A program made the position numbers and the translations under genes. 64,000 nt of DNA from Zanthoxylum bungeanum (Eukaryota > Streptophyta > Magnoliopsida > Sapindales > Rutaceae). The notes beneath the pieces were generated by a model, which searched no databases, was not told the origin of the DNA, and saw only the letters and a list, made by a program, of their open reading frames with translations. The stretch is taken from the NCBI GenBank assembly GCA_019454045.1, contig SKCR01031853.1, positions 62,001 through 126,000 on the forward strand. Reading direction: 5' to 3'. Shown one piece after another: positions 20,694 through 32,824 of this stretch (its first letter is position 1; every line of letters begins with the position of its first letter).

Positions 20694-23600
20694 TTAAGCT
20701 GTTGCAGTCAGGCATGGGTGAAAGGCGGTGCCGCATGCAATCCACTGCCGCTTTCTCCCACGGGGCACCACACATCCAGGAACCTTTAGCCATTCCCTGC
20801 TCATCACATTGTAAGTAACTAGTCGGTTCATTTGTCTCGATCTCAATGACAACATGAGCAAACCTTTGTTGCCCAAGCAAGTCATTCTAATGTGCTTCCC
20901 ATAAAAGTCCAAGCACCATATATTTGGCATTCTGTCAACCTCCTTCCACAAAAGAGTCATCTTCTGCAGCTCCCAGATGCACACGCATGTGGCAGCATTC
21001 TTTGTCAGCAAGCCCACAAGCATGATGCGGCCACAACACTCCGCAAGAGTGTGGTCACACAAATGCAGTGGAGCTGGGATTAGGAACTGCGTCCATACCC
21101 CAGTGACCATATCGTAGGACACAATCCCTTCAGGGTCTGAACGCATGAAATAAAGTGTGCTGTCAACTGAAACTGCTTGTGACCGGAAGTTCAATGACAG
21201 TGGTAGCTTCATGCTCGAGGGCATTCTTCCAGGTTGTGTCCAGGAGTTCTTTAATGAGTCATAGATTTCATACTCTCCATCAAATCCAACCCATAAAATC
21301 TTGTAACCACTATTGGTAGAATTTTCATTTAAAGTCATCCCCACAGAAACACAGGACCAAACCTTAACTGACCTAGCTGGCAACTCTTTGAAAGAGTGAG
21401 TTAAAGGATTGCATACATAGAAGTTTCGATGACCAATGTCAAGAAAGCAAACTAAACCCCCAGCTGAAGCAACTGGCAAGATGATCATCTTTGTGGGCAG
21501 CAAAGATATAGTGGGATGGTGCCATTTCTTCAGAGAAGGATCATACATGGCTCCAGTATTCACATTTTCATGAGTGATTGTGTAAAACCAGGGATTGGTT
21601 TGTGGGACTTGGGAGCAATGCTGAGAGAAACTATAGGAGTTCAACAAGGAATTCCATTTCTGGCAAACTGAGCGGAAGCGAAAAAATGTGGCAATCGGAA
21701 GACGTGCAAGGACAGCTTCAAAAAGGTCTTCCGGAAACTCTTTCCAAATTTCTTGTTCCATAACCTCAGCTGTATTGGTGGATCCAGCTAATTTCCCTAT
21801 GTTCCGCTCCTTTCGAGATCTCTTGGAGGGATGAGGTTTGAAAGGGTCCAACATCTTACAGCTTCCAGATTTTCCAGCTGCCATCACAAGACCATAATAA
21901 TCATCTGCAGCACTGTCATTGACGTTGGGCAAGCACCATCTGCACAAAAACTAATAACAGTTACTTCTATATTTGCTAAAAAGTACCTTTCGTTAAATAT
22001 TTCATGCAAACACCAAGTATGAGTTTGAATATCTCCACAAATGTAGACACATTTATCAAAGATGTATACGTTTCAGCAAGAGTGCAAATGCCTCTCCCTG
22101 AATCAGATTAATCCATCAAGTTGTCACTTAAATAATTACACTAGATCAAGGAAGCATATAATTTACCATCTTATTCATTTAAACAATACCAATTCCCTCT
22201 GTTAGCTAACCTAATCCGAGCAGATATCTAGATACTAGTAGAAGAAAGATGTGACACAATGCCTCAGTTTTCAAATGTCCTCAAAAAACCTGAATACTAT
22301 TTAAAGCAATATTTTCAATATTATAACTAAGCCAAAACCACAGCCTATGAACTTCTTAAAAAATGAAATATTCTAGAAAGATACTGTGGATAAAAATATA
22401 TTTAGTTGAAATTATTATGAAACTAAATAGACAAGTTTGCCTATCCAGAGGAGATGCTCAGAAATCAATTTTTATAATGGGTAGGCAGTTTGTCAAGCTT
22501 GTTAGTCACCAGAAAAAAGTATTGACAAACGAATGAAGTGAGTTTATCAAGCAGGTATGACAAGAAATCCTACTGTTTCCTTGCAGAGCATCAAAATGTT
22601 ACACCCATACCACAAATAATGTTCCACAGAATCTATATGCTGTCAAAGGCAGTAGGCAGGACAGGGAGTTTTTGTAGTTCAACCCCCCTAAGCACCGCCT
22701 TTGACCAGTCAAAGGGCAAGTTGATTAGTCAAACAAGTAGAATTTTATCTAATATATAAGGAATCATAAATTACAATACCTAAGGCGCCGCCCAAGTACT
22801 GCAAGTGGCTATTTGAAAAACAGAAAAACCAGTCCAAGTGCCGCTTAGGCGGCACCTTTGACATCATAGCACGGAATATGGATTCATGCAAGGTAACAAT
22901 TTACTAAGAATAAACTCGATCAGAGGATATTTTAATTTAATAGGTGATCACATAATCACATCACAAGTAGCTTGAAAATCAGCAATGATTCTCAATTTCT
23001 AATAAATGCCCATGTCAGTGTTGTACATGTGGCTCTTAATGAACTTCACATCAGCAATACCATTCATCCATCAGTTAACAAGATCCAGAGATAGTCACAT
23101 GGATCAAAGTGTCGTTCCCCTTCCTCACAAGTAGCTTGAAAATCAGCGATGATTCTCAATTTCTAATAAATGACTATGTCAGTGGTGTACATGTGGTTCT
23201 TAATGAACTTCACATCAGCAATACCATTCATCCATCAGTTAACAAGATCAAGAGATAGTCACATGGTTCTAAGTGTCGCTTCCCTTCCTCACAAGTAGCT
23301 TGAAAATCAGCAATGATTCTCAATTTCTAATAAATGCCTATGTCAGTGGTGTGCATGTGGTTCTTAATCACATCAGCAATACCATTCATCCATCAGTTAA
23401 CAAGATCCTGAGATAATCACGTGGATCTAAGTGTCGTTCCCCATTCTCATTTTCTCAACTCCAGCCCTAGTCTCCTACGGTAGCAGCTTTAACAAGGGAA
23501 ATTATTTTAGGCTGTTACTTTTCTTTTGCATAAGAGACTGTGGATGTATTAATAAAGAGGGGTTTGCATAAAGTGTGAAAGTTGTCCGTGTAATTTGAAC

Positions 23601-24826
23601 AAGCCAAGGTGGAGTTCTTTCAGCAATATCTGTCACCTGATAACATCACCGAATCACAAGACTTTGAGTGGTCTAGCCTAGAGTTAATTTTAAGGTTATT
23701 ATAAGCAATATATATTTACACATTTAAATTTTATCATAAATAAATCTCAAACTACATTTAACATAGCCTTAATTGAATTTTTCCAGACAGATTGGTGAGT
23801 CTTATGGCTGGTTTACTAGTACAAATCAACCAAAAGAAGCCAATTTAAGTAACAGAGTTTGATAAAACAACCATTCATGGATAGTACATTATTGCTGACA
23901 CAACTAAATTTACAGTAGACATGACAATAGATTGTAAAAAGTTAAAACAGATGTCCTCCGAGAACGTGTGACCTCCAGGTCACAATGATGTACACTTGCA
24001 ATTACACCAAGGCTCATCCAATAAATAAATTTGACCAAACTACATTAGTTACACTATCCAAGTGAGCCACTAGTAAAATTTTAGCATCTAAACACTTAAA
24101 ACAAAGAACAACTACTCTTTTAAAGTTGTAATGATTGCTTATTTCATCTAATAGTTTCCCGGCAATAAAAAAAATATGCAAATATTTATATTCTTACAAA
24201 TTTAAACATGACTTATTTCCAGCCATGTGCATTGACAAACATCAATGATCCTTTTGAAAAATGATGCTAGAAATGTGTAATTTGGCTCTAAGAGATAAGC
24301 ATAAATGTCAAAGGAAATTGACCATACACTTAATCTCGGAATCAGAAGCGTGAGTATTTCACTGACCAATAAATAGAAATTAAATGAAAAAGAATGGAAG
24401 AAATCAATTCAAAAAACAAAAAAAACAAAAATATGACAGATCATTTCTGCAAGTGGAAGCAAAGAAACTAAAATTCTCCAGTTACAATCACAAGAAGAAA
24501 TAAAACCTAAAACCGACAAGCTTAATTAGCCAAAATAATTATGACTGACGGTACAATAAACACGTCAAAAAATTAAAAATTAAAACGAAATCAAGAGCAG
24601 GTACTAATAAACAGAAAAGGAAAATTAAAAAAAATAATAAAAAAATCGAAAATTGAAAGAGATCCAGCGAGAGAGAGAACCTGCTAAGCTGCCGCTGTTG
24701 TTGTTGTTGATGAGAGTGAAAATAGAGGAAATGTGAATTGTTAAAATGAGGAGGAAAAGAATCGTAGACTTGGAGGAGTTGTTGAAGCTGACCGATGAGC
24801 TGCCTAAGCATGGCCACCTCTTCCAT
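20694..24826 (-). CDS. LCR: F-box/kelch protein, LCR type (miR394 target), two coding exons
   Basis: Spliced CDS is 24826-24681 joined to 21939-20694 (463 codons), close to the 467 residues of Arabidopsis LCR (At1g27340). Exon 1 (MEEVAMLRQLIGQLQQLLQV...) ends in CTTAGCAG before GT at 24680. Exon 2 starts after TTTGTGCAG at 21940, and the Arg codon AG/A is split across the 2.74-kb intron in frame. The F-box lies at about 115-148 (EIWKEFPEDLFEAVLARLPI onward). The rest is a kelch/F-box-associated domain ending GTAFHPCLTATA. LCR is the substrate-recognition part of an SCF ubiquitin ligase and limits shoot-meristem competence and leaf development. It is repressed by miR394, and the target site is preserved. 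Reading frame and splice sites look intact, so I consider it functional. Confidence 0.93.
20924..20943 (-). promoter_or_regulatory. miR394 target site in LCR
   Basis: The plus strand reads TTGGCATTCTGTCAACCTCC, identical to plant miR394 except for A instead of C at position 14. The mRNA therefore carries GGAGGTTGACAGAATGCCAA, the site known from Arabidopsis LCR. It encodes part of KEVDRMPN, about residues 380-387. Confidence 0.92.
22641..22863. mobile_element. Possible MITE in LCR intron
   Basis: tgtcaaaggcagtaggc at the left end and the complement of gcttaggcggcacctttgaca at the right end share a 9-bp perfect terminal repeat, TGTCAAAGG. The interior has further gcgccgcc and gcctttgac motifs. 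No convincing target-site duplication was found, so the identity is uncertain. Confidence 0.3.
22961..23445. repeat. Three tandem copies of a 164-bp unit in LCR intron
   Basis: Units start at 22961, 23125 and 23289 with tcacaagtagcttgaaaatc. They share caatttctaataaatg, gtacatgtgg and cattcatccatcagttaac, and end near gtcgttcccc. The third copy has a short internal deletion (aatgaacttc missing). The copies are very similar, so the duplication is recent. Confidence 0.9.
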
Positions 24827-25128
24827 GCCCCGGACTCCACAGAAGCCCGAATCCCCCGGCCTCTCTCTCTCTCTCTTATGCCTGCCTGCCTCTGCCTGCT
24901 TTCTTTACCCACTCACTGGTCTTTTTCCACGTCAGCTGTCCCGTTACCATCATTTCTTTTTTTATTTTTTCTTACCCGCACGCTACTTTTTCCCTCTAAT
25001 AATTTTCTCTCCCCTCTGATATTTTACGATTACCTAATTGTTTTTCTCCCAAATAACTCTCGCCTTTTACATTATTGCCATTATCGTCCTTTTAAATTAG
25101 TGGATAGTATAAACCAATCATTAACTTA
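24827..25128 (-). promoter_or_regulatory. LCR 5' UTR and proximal promoter region
   Basis: Sequence upstream of the LCR start codon on the minus strand. It has a (TC)n run (about 24860-24876 on the plus strand) and a GACGTGG ABRE-like site near 24937. No firm TATA box can be named. The plus-strand ORF at 24746-25129 is antisense and low-complexity. Confidence 0.4.
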
Positions 25129-25441
25129 GGCTATCTCGACCGAACTTCAATTTGAAGCAAAACATCCAAATGGAGTAAGAAATTATTTCCAATCCATTTC
25201 TCTATTTTGACGCCAAAATGGAGATAGCTACAGTGATGCATCAAATTTTACACAACACTATAGCTGTGCGTTATTTTGGCACCTTTTTTTGCCACTTTTT
25301 TATTTAATTATCCATTTAAGTATTAATTAAAAAATTTTATAAATAAAATATTCTTTTTAGTGCAATAGGTTGGAAATGAAAATAGTATTTGAGGTGAAAT
25401 TTGTACCAAAATGACATTGGTACAATGAGTTGGAGACGGCC
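25129..25441. mobile_element. PIF/Harbinger-type MITE upstream of LCR
   Basis: A 313-bp element flanked by the trinucleotide duplication tta (25126-25128 and 25442-25444). The termini are GGCTATCTCGACC and the complement of ...TTGGAGACGGCC, imperfect inverted repeats of the GGCC-TCTCCAAC kind seen in Tourist-like elements. It has no coding capacity. It starts about 300 bp upstream of the LCR start codon. Confidence 0.65.
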
Positions 25442-25444
25442 TTA

Positions 25445-25855
25445 TCAATTGAGATTTAAGATCTTGTATTATTCGAAAAGATTTTTTTTTAATTAAAAAT
25501 TCAATAGGAATAGGAGATGATTTTTTGTCACGATTAAAGTATCGTGCAGGGATTCGAAACCATTTTATCTCCAATTTATGATGTGTCTTGATTCATTTTC
25601 GTACTGAACGGTATGAGATTCACGATAATTTTTTATCTCAATTAAAAAATCTAATAGGATTAGGAATGAATTTTTATCCCAATTATATAATAAGCTAGGT
25701 TTGGGATTGGTAAATCTGGCTCAGCCAATTACCAACGTTAATGTTCGATAATGATGAATATTATTTAAAAATATGTAATGTTCATGTACGTTTTTTATTA
25801 AGCTATTATGGTTTACAAATACTTCGGGATTGAAGCTAAAAAGGAAAAAAGAAAT
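25445..25855. other. Intergenic AT-rich DNA
   Basis: No gene or known element is recognised. gatttttttttaattaaaaattcaatagga and a diverged version at about 25630 suggest an old short duplication. Confidence 0.4.
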
Positions 25856-25860
25856 AATGG

Positions 25861-26683
25861 TGTTGACGGCTGATTTTGGTCTCAGGGCAATATGAGAATA
25901 TTACTCCCGAGACAATCCTCCCTTAATAGTGAATTTGTTTGGTTATGGGGGACCAAAAGCAAACTTAGCAAAACACAGATAAATATGCCAACCGACAAAG
26001 AGATTTAACGTGGTTCGGCGGATCTTGGTCCGACCTACGTCCACGGGCACAAAAAGGATGATACTTTTATTACTCAAACACGCTTCTCTGCTCTGCTTCT
26101 TCTTTTTTACAAGTCTGATGGTAATGATTCTGATGCCAACTCCCCATCCTCTCAACTTTTTTCCCCTTATACACACTCTACCCTTCTATTTATAATAGTG
26201 TAGAAATCAGATTCCTTCTCCTACAAGAATTTCCTAGTTGAAACTATTCTCTTTTCCCATAAGGATTCTTAGTCAAAACTATTCTTTTTTCTCATAAGGA
26301 TTCCTAATCAAAACTACATTTACTTTATTTATCCTACTAGGACTCTGTCTCACCAGTTTTCCCCATGAAAATAGGATAACTTGTCGTCTTATCCGCAAGA
26401 ATAGGGTGTCATCTTCTGGAGCATATCTCGTTATCTGGTCGGTCTTCATGAGGTCGGTCATGATGGTCATTTGAGCTGAGAATGCTGCTACCGATCTGAT
26501 AATGCTCGGTCATCCGAACCAAAGTGGTCGGTCACCTATCATCATGTATTCGGTCTCTACCTGTTGGCTTTATAACACTCATGTGTTCGGGTCGGCATTA
26601 ATGATTTCGACCGAGAAGGGAATTACCCTTTTTACCTCTGCCGTACTCCTTAAATAACATAGGTCCTCAAAACACCATCAACA
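25861..26683 (-). mobile_element. Solo LTR of the element G family
   Basis: 823 bp, reading tgttgacggctgattttgg to ccatcaaca on the plus strand. It is the inverse of the G LTR and shares its landmarks (gtggttcggcgg, gtccacgggcac, cctaatcaaaac). It is flanked by the perfect target-site duplication aatgg (25856-25860 and 26684-26688), so it arose by LTR-LTR recombination of a full insertion. Confidence 0.88.
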
Positions 26684-26688
26684 AATGG

Positions 26689-27160
26689 TAAATAAAGAGT
26701 TGGAAATAAAAGCCATGAGCGAATTCTGGGATCCATTCCTTGAACTTGAACGGATGAAAACCTACACAGAAACTTAAGAAACCGTAAGAGTTGATGTCGG
26801 TGGTGGTGTCCGATGGCACATTCCGACGTTTAAGTTAGTGGGGGAGAAAAAATGAGAGAAATCTTAAAGTTCAAGGAAGAAGATGACCCATAAATTTATG
26901 ACCTTATTTCATTTCTTAAATGAACTTGACCTTACATACGAGTGCCCATGAGGATGCCTGGGGAACCTTGGACAGGTGTACGACCCAAATTTTCCCATTA
27001 CCTCCTCATGAAGGGGTAATCTAGGGATTTCATGGAGACATTCAAATATCTCAAAGCTTTTCTATTAGTCCTGGTATGTACAGGTGGCACAAGAAGAGTG
27101 GTCCATTTTTTATGGGATCATGCGCTCCTTTGGATGCTTCAATTTGCTCATGAAGATTGG
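26689..27160. repeat. Degenerate Gypsy LTR-like sequence
   Basis: Phrases such as cattccgacgtttaagttag are typical of plant Gypsy LTRs. No ends, primer site or coding region remain. It may continue on the far side of solo LTR C at 37190-37397. Low certainty. Confidence 0.3.
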
Positions 27161-28144
27161 TGATGAGTGGAAAATATATCATTATTTACCACCTCTTTTT
27201 ACTTAATATTCTGTATAGTTTCTCGAGTTTTATGAACGTTTAATGTGTTTTAGTTTATCTTGCAAATAAAATTAAATCGGGACTTAATGAAATCAATCAG
27301 GACTAAATGTGGAATAAATAAGGGCAAAAACTGGACTTGACATTTTGATTTTGGAGATTGGAAACTTGAAATGGTGTTCTAATGAAGTACAATTTCGGAA
27401 ATTCTAATTTTGCGCAATTGTTGTATTTTGGCCATAACTTTTTACTCCGATATCGGATTGAGGTGATTCAAGTTCCAGATTAAAGAATACTCATATATCT
27501 ACAACTTTGAAGTTTATAATAATTTTGAATTCTGAAGTTTCCATGATCGAAATTGATAAAACATGTAGAAGTGGGTTATGTGTAATTATTTAAGTCATTT
27601 TCAAAATAAAAATGGTCAAACTTCCACCAAACATGCTTGCATGTTTGGTGGAGGATTTTGTGTCATGTTTGGTGTCATGTTTGATGGAGAAATTGGTGGA
27701 AGCCTTTAGATTTGCCTATAAATACCAAGCTAAACTTTGTAAATTTTTCATGCTTTCTTTGGAGGAATTTCTCCATGAAAACCTAAAGGAAAGTGTCTTG
27801 TATATTTATTTAAGTTTTCTTGTATTTTCTTTTTATTTAATTAATAAAATTTTGTGTGTTTTCATTTACAGCATGAGCAGGTAATCTCATTCTGTTGGGG
27901 TGACAAGGTAATACTTTTAATATAATAAAATAGATTAATCTCCCTTATTTTAATTAAAATTTGGATTAATTAGTTACCGTCTATATAGCCGGTTTAGGTG
28001 ACAACCTTATTTACCGGCTATATGGTCAGTTTTACATTCAAGACGTAGATTCCGCCTATATGGTCAGTTTAAGTAATAACCTTGTTATCGCTGATATGGT
28101 CGGTTAGACTTAATTAAGACAAATAGAATTTCCACCTTTATGTT
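27161..28144 (+). mobile_element. Athila-like solo LTR C, left part
   Basis: Starts TGATGAGTGG, the mirror of the A/B LTR terminus, and aligns with the LTR of element I (for example ttttggagattggaaac against 41493). It holds the repeated tatatggtcagttt motif (about 27980-28110). Element B interrupts it at 28144, and it resumes at 36283. The last five bases, atgtt, are the B target-site duplication. Confidence 0.8.
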
Positions 28145-30309
28145 TGACCGGCGTAAACACACACGTATAACGCAAGCGCACGTATCGTTCAAGTAGTATA
28201 AAAATATCGATCCCACGAGGACTTAATTCCTACTGTTGTTATTAATTGTTGAATCTATTTATTTACAAATATCTAATTATAGGGAGAAGAGAATGATTGT
28301 TTGATTGGTTGAAAGTGGTTTTACAAAATAAATAAATAAATAAAAAGACAAAAGAAAATACTAAGGAAAATAACAAAAGATACAAAGATCTAGGGTTGTG
28401 ATTTCTTTTAATATCATTTTAAAGATGAAGTGGTTATCTTAAAGTTGGTAATATATTGATTTATTAACCTGGAACACTAAATTATGTGTAAGCCTCTGTC
28501 GATGGTCAGACACAAATACCCAGTTTAACCCAATTGAACCATATGTCTATGTCAACCAAATTATCTGGATTCATTAAGTTTAAGTTCCAATTATGGCTAC
28601 CCCGCCCCGCCCGACAGGTATATTCCTATCCTGTAAGGAAATCTATTAAAGGGTTATCTATCCTCAAGGAAGATCGTGGGCTATTAAGTCTAAGGCTGAA
28701 ACCTAAAATCCCTATGTCTAGTTCATTTTAGATTTACCATATCAATCTTATTGGTGATCAGACAACAAGAAGCATTAAGCTTAAGACTTAATAAATAAAC
28801 CTTTAAATTACCCAACTATAAAATAATCCCTTATAAACCGGTGATATTAAAAGTCATCACAACCTCTAATTAACTAACACATAATAGGACTAGTAAATTC
28901 ATAAAAGTAAAAGACATAATTTAAAAGCTGAAAAATAAATTACAATAAAAAATAAAATGCTAAGGTAAAAGGAATTACTTTTACTACTACTAATTTAGAT
29001 ATCTCCCATAAAATAATATATAAACTTGTGATAAATTTACCAACCGACCAGTCTGGCGGTATCCTGATTAAGTCAAATTAAGTCCAACCAGCCATTAAGG
29101 CGGAACCAAAAATAAATTTACCAACCGACCAGTCTGGCGGTATCCTTGATTAGTCAGGTTTAAACCAGATTAAAATTAAATTACCAACCGACCAATATAG
29201 CGGTATCCCTTATTAAGTCAAATATTTAAATAGTTAATATATTATTTTTAAGGGAGATTAATCTAAATAGCAATAGTAGAAGAATTACCTTTCACCCTAG
29301 CTGAGGAAATTATTTCAACATGGTGAATAGTAAAAACTGTAAAAAGTAAAAAGTAAAAATTAAATACTATTATTACAAAACGTAATTAAAATTATTTACA
29401 AAATAAAAAAAAAAAACTAAAAAAAATAAAAATAAAATTCTAGAGAGAGAAACTCTCTCTAGAGAGAGAAATCAAGAGAGAGAGAGGTGTCCTGAAAACT
29501 GAAATTCGCGCTCTATTTATAGGAAAAAATTTTCACTGTTCGCACGTCGCGACACCAAGGAGCTCAGCGTCGCGACGCTGGATTTGTCGACGTGGCACGA
29601 TGAGAAGGCGACACGTAGCAGGCGGCTGACTGTTCACGCGACACGTGTCAAGGCGGCTAATCTCAATTATTGTGATGACGTCATTGATGACGTCATGCTG
29701 ACGCGGCGACGACGTGGCGTGACGTGGCGTGGCGGCTGACTGTTCACCTGTCGGCACAATAGGATTGTGACACGTGGCGACACGTGTCAAGTTGTGATTG
29801 GTTGAGGCTGACGTGGCAAGTTGACTCGGTTGACCTGCTGACGTGGACGATGATGTGGCATGACACGTGGCAAGGTTGACTTGTTGACCGATGATGTGGC
29901 TGATGACGAGGCGACACGTGTCAAGTCTGAGTGTCGGCAGCATATGATGATGACACGTGGCACGGCGCATGTTAGCATAGCGGCTGTGTGATGGTGACAC
30001 GTGGCACGGCGCATTTTAGTAAAGTCAAACTTCTTCAAATGGTTGACCGTTGACCAGGCGCATGTTAGCAGATTCGGCTCACGCTGAGCGTCGCGGCGCG
30101 CAGTGTTCCAGCGTCGCGACGCGCAAAAGACTAAAATATCTCTGTTGACGCATTTTTGTCCGGTTTTGCCCCAAATTGCCTCCAGTGCTGTCCAAACTTT
30201 ATTTATCTGCAAAATAACATTAAAACACATCAAAACATTCACAAAACTCAAGAAACTATACAAAATTAAGTTTAATGAGTGGGAATAGTGATACAAATAC
30301 CACTCATCA
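28145..30309 (-). repeat. Element B 3' LTR
   Basis: 2165 bp, nearly identical to 34118-36277. The TATAAAT box is on the minus strand at 29515-29521. Two TGACGTCA palindromes sit at 29676-29683 and 29688-29695 within the ACGTG array. ORFs over the array (29533-30296) are compositional. Confidence 0.92.
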
Positions 30310-30321
30310 CACCCCCAAACC

Positions 30322-31645
30322 TAACATTTTGCTAGTCTCGAGCAAAATACAAAATAAAATAACTTAACAAAATTTAACTAAGTCATTTTCGTAGGGATCA
30401 CGGTTGCATTTAGCATATGCAACAAGCCTTTAAACCCCTAGGTGTCCCCTAGTGGCGAGAGTTGTAGTCTCGTGAGGGTTTACAGCAATGATACCCACAA
30501 ACATTTTACAAAAGTAAAAAGTTAGTAAAACTAATGCACACAAAAGCAAAAAGACAAGCGAAAAGAGAATAAAGAAAGTTAGTGACTAATCAGGTGAAAA
30601 TTCTACTCCAAGTTACTAGTTGTTTTGTTTCTTTCTAAATTACCGAATAAGTAAATTCTCCGATTATTTTTACCATTCTTCATATACACAATCAACAAAA
30701 TATTAATCAACTCATTTTTGCCCACAACAGTCATAAGTGCAGTTGATAAGAGAGTAATATTTTTGTCCTAAAGTTCTATCAGATTTCACACCTTTTTGTA
30801 GTAATGGAATAATTTTTCTGATTTTTCTGATTTTTTCTTTGATTTTTTTTATTTTTTATTTATATACAATACCTTCCGTCTTTATAGCGAGCTTTGGGTC
30901 GGTGGCTCCCAAACCAGTTGGCTTTAGGGCACCAGGTGTTAAGACACCCCTACGAACTTAATTACTCAGACTTCAGATATATATATATTTTTTAAGCATC
31001 TTTGATCCATGTAACGAGCTTTGGGCCAATGACTCCCAAACCAGTTGGTTTTAGGGCACTAGGTATTAAACACCCTTACAGACTTAATAACTCGGATCTC
31101 AGACGTTTTTTTTTTTTTTTTTTTTCTCCATCACTATTTAGAGATGCTTCCTCCAATTAAACTATAGCACGGAATATTACAAACTTTTCAATTTTAACTC
31201 ATGTCCGTATGTTTCCATGTAAGTTCATAATACCTGTCAACTGAACATATGAAGATCCATTTTAGTCAGTGTTAAGGAGAATTCACAAATTAAATAATTC
31301 AAAATGAAATAAACAAAAATTAACTTATTTCGAAATAGGTTTGAGATACGTCTCAGGAGTGGAAATTCCTTACTCGGCTATCTTTTACCAATTTCACCTT
31401 TTTAGTCAAAATAAAAACACAAAAAATGCAAAATATTTTTGTAATTTTTGAAAATTTTTCAAAATTTTTTTTTTTTATTTTACGAAAAATTTTGGACTAA
31501 AAATAAAAACAACATACAAACTAAAAACAAGGTACTAATCAACTAAATCCCTCCCCCAAACCTAAATGAGACATTGTCTCCAATGTCTTAAACAGTAAAA
31601 GGAGAGTTAGAAGGTTGTACCTGGTTAGCTGAAATCTACAGGAAA
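30322..31645 (-). repeat. Athila-type 3' untranslated block of B
   Basis: Collinear with 5341-6590 of element A. It holds the gacattgtctccaatgtc signature near 31570 and two copies of the block around tcccaaaccagttgg (about 30880-30985 and 31007-31105). No ORF is supported. Confidence 0.6.
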
Positions 31646-32298
31646 TTAAAGGTTAAGATCCAGATTAATTCGACGCCTCTTACCACGATCGTCCTCGGAC
31701 CAATTTATCTTCGAAATGATAGGGTCAACTTGTGGTTCATAGGCTATGAGTTGGTCTATTAGATCCGGAGCAAGTCTGGCAGTGAAGAGGAGTTCTTTCA
31801 TAGGTTTTGACACGAACCCATTTCTTCGAGCATCATCAAGAAACACACAAAGAAAATCATAAAATCCATCAACGTTAAGCAGTCTAAGCGGTTTCTGGTG
31901 TATGTTCAGGTTCGCCCAAGATAGTACAATAAAAATTTCCTCCAATGTACCCAAGCCACCTGGCAAAGCAATAAAAGCATCAGCGCGGTTAATCATTTCT
32001 ACCAGTCATTCAGACATACCTGGTACAATTAGTTCCTCTCTGTTAGTTGGTTCAAAGAATTTGCCTCTGCCAAGGGTTTTGGGATGATTCCCAAAACATG
32101 ACTGCCTCCTTCCTGTACGGCCTTTGAAACGATCCCCATTAATCCAAGATTTCCTCCGCCATATATTAAGTGCATATTCCTTGCGGCTAAGACTCGACCC
32201 AATTCCCGTGCTGCTTCTATGTATTGTGGTTTAGTACCAACAGTACTACCGCAAAACACACAAATGTTTTCAACTCGTCTTCTTGAAGTGGCTTCCAT
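31646..32298 (-). pseudogene. LOG-type cytokinin-activating gene in element B, inactivated
   Basis: Aligned with the A copy from the same start (MEATSRRRVENICVFCGS...). The N-terminal part (32298-32029) has the YGGGNLGLMG motif. A one-base deletion near 32040-32060 shifts the frame, and a CGA-to-TGA change at the GMSER arginine adds a stop. The C-terminal part (31996-31646) retains an intact PGGLGTLEE active-site motif and ends INLDLNL. No intron is present. The lesions differ from those of copy A, whose frame is open but whose motif has Cys. The common ancestor was therefore probably a complete LOG. Confidence 0.9.
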
Positions 32299-32316
32299 TT
32301 TTTATGTATTTCTTTT

Positions 32317-32541
32317 TCAAATCAGGATGCCTTCAAAAGTGCAATGACGGGCTGAATTTATAGTACCTGAAAAAGGGTGAGTAATAATAGCAGAAGTATC
32401 TTCCAGAGGACGTTTGTTAGCTAAACAACAAAAGAAATCGTGAAAGGTCAAAAAGTCTGGATCCTGTCTACGAAAATAAATATAATTACAACAGAAAAGC
32501 AAATCAAAGCAATAATTAAGGCAACAGAATTGTGTACGCAA
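32317..32541 (-). CDS. Conserved 74-residue ORF preceding LOG pseudogene in B
   Basis: Counterpart of 7263-7487, the same length with 7 substitutions by eye. It has no recognised domain. It ends 18 nt before the LOG start. Whether it is translated is unknown. Confidence 0.35.
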   Translation of the reverse strand: MRTQFCCLNYCFDLLFCCNYIYFRRQDPDFLTFHDFFCCLANKRPLEDTSAIITHPFSGTINSARHCTFEGILI

Positions 32542-32824
32542 TACGCCACTTGCTTAGTATAAATTCATTAGAATGAGTCTCAAGATTTCATTATTTATTC
32601 AGCCATTGCTAATGAATTGTTTCTTATATTTGCTTGCCAAACACAATTCCTTCTGTCTTAAAATGCTTCGTTTGTGCCTTTCCCTACAAAAATAACACAC
32701 AAAATTAAAAAGTTCACAAAATATGAAAAATAAATTACAACAATTTGCATGGGTTGCCTCCCTGCTAGCGCTGAATTTTTCGTCTTCAGCCAGACGTGAC
32801 TGAATTCCATATGTTAAGGAGGTT

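Larger units (their letters stand above)
21940..24680 (-). other. LCR intron 1
   Basis: A 2.74-kb GT-AG intron, deduced from the in-frame junction of exons 1 and 2. It contains a 164-bp triplicated block (22961-23445) and a possible small inverted-repeat element (22641-22863). No other gene is recognised; short ORFs here are shadows. Confidence 0.85.

Noticed and set aside
21940..21947. Start of LCR exon 2 as an independent start
   Set aside because: The open frame there begins with TTG inside the splice acceptor. A true start is at 24826 in exon 1.
24539..24680. Extension of the first LCR exon as a 95-codon ORF
   Set aside because: The in-frame GT at 24680 and the AG at 21940 join exon 1 to exon 2 in the correct phase. 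The downstream residues (LFCLLVPALDF) are intronic and hydrophobic by chance.
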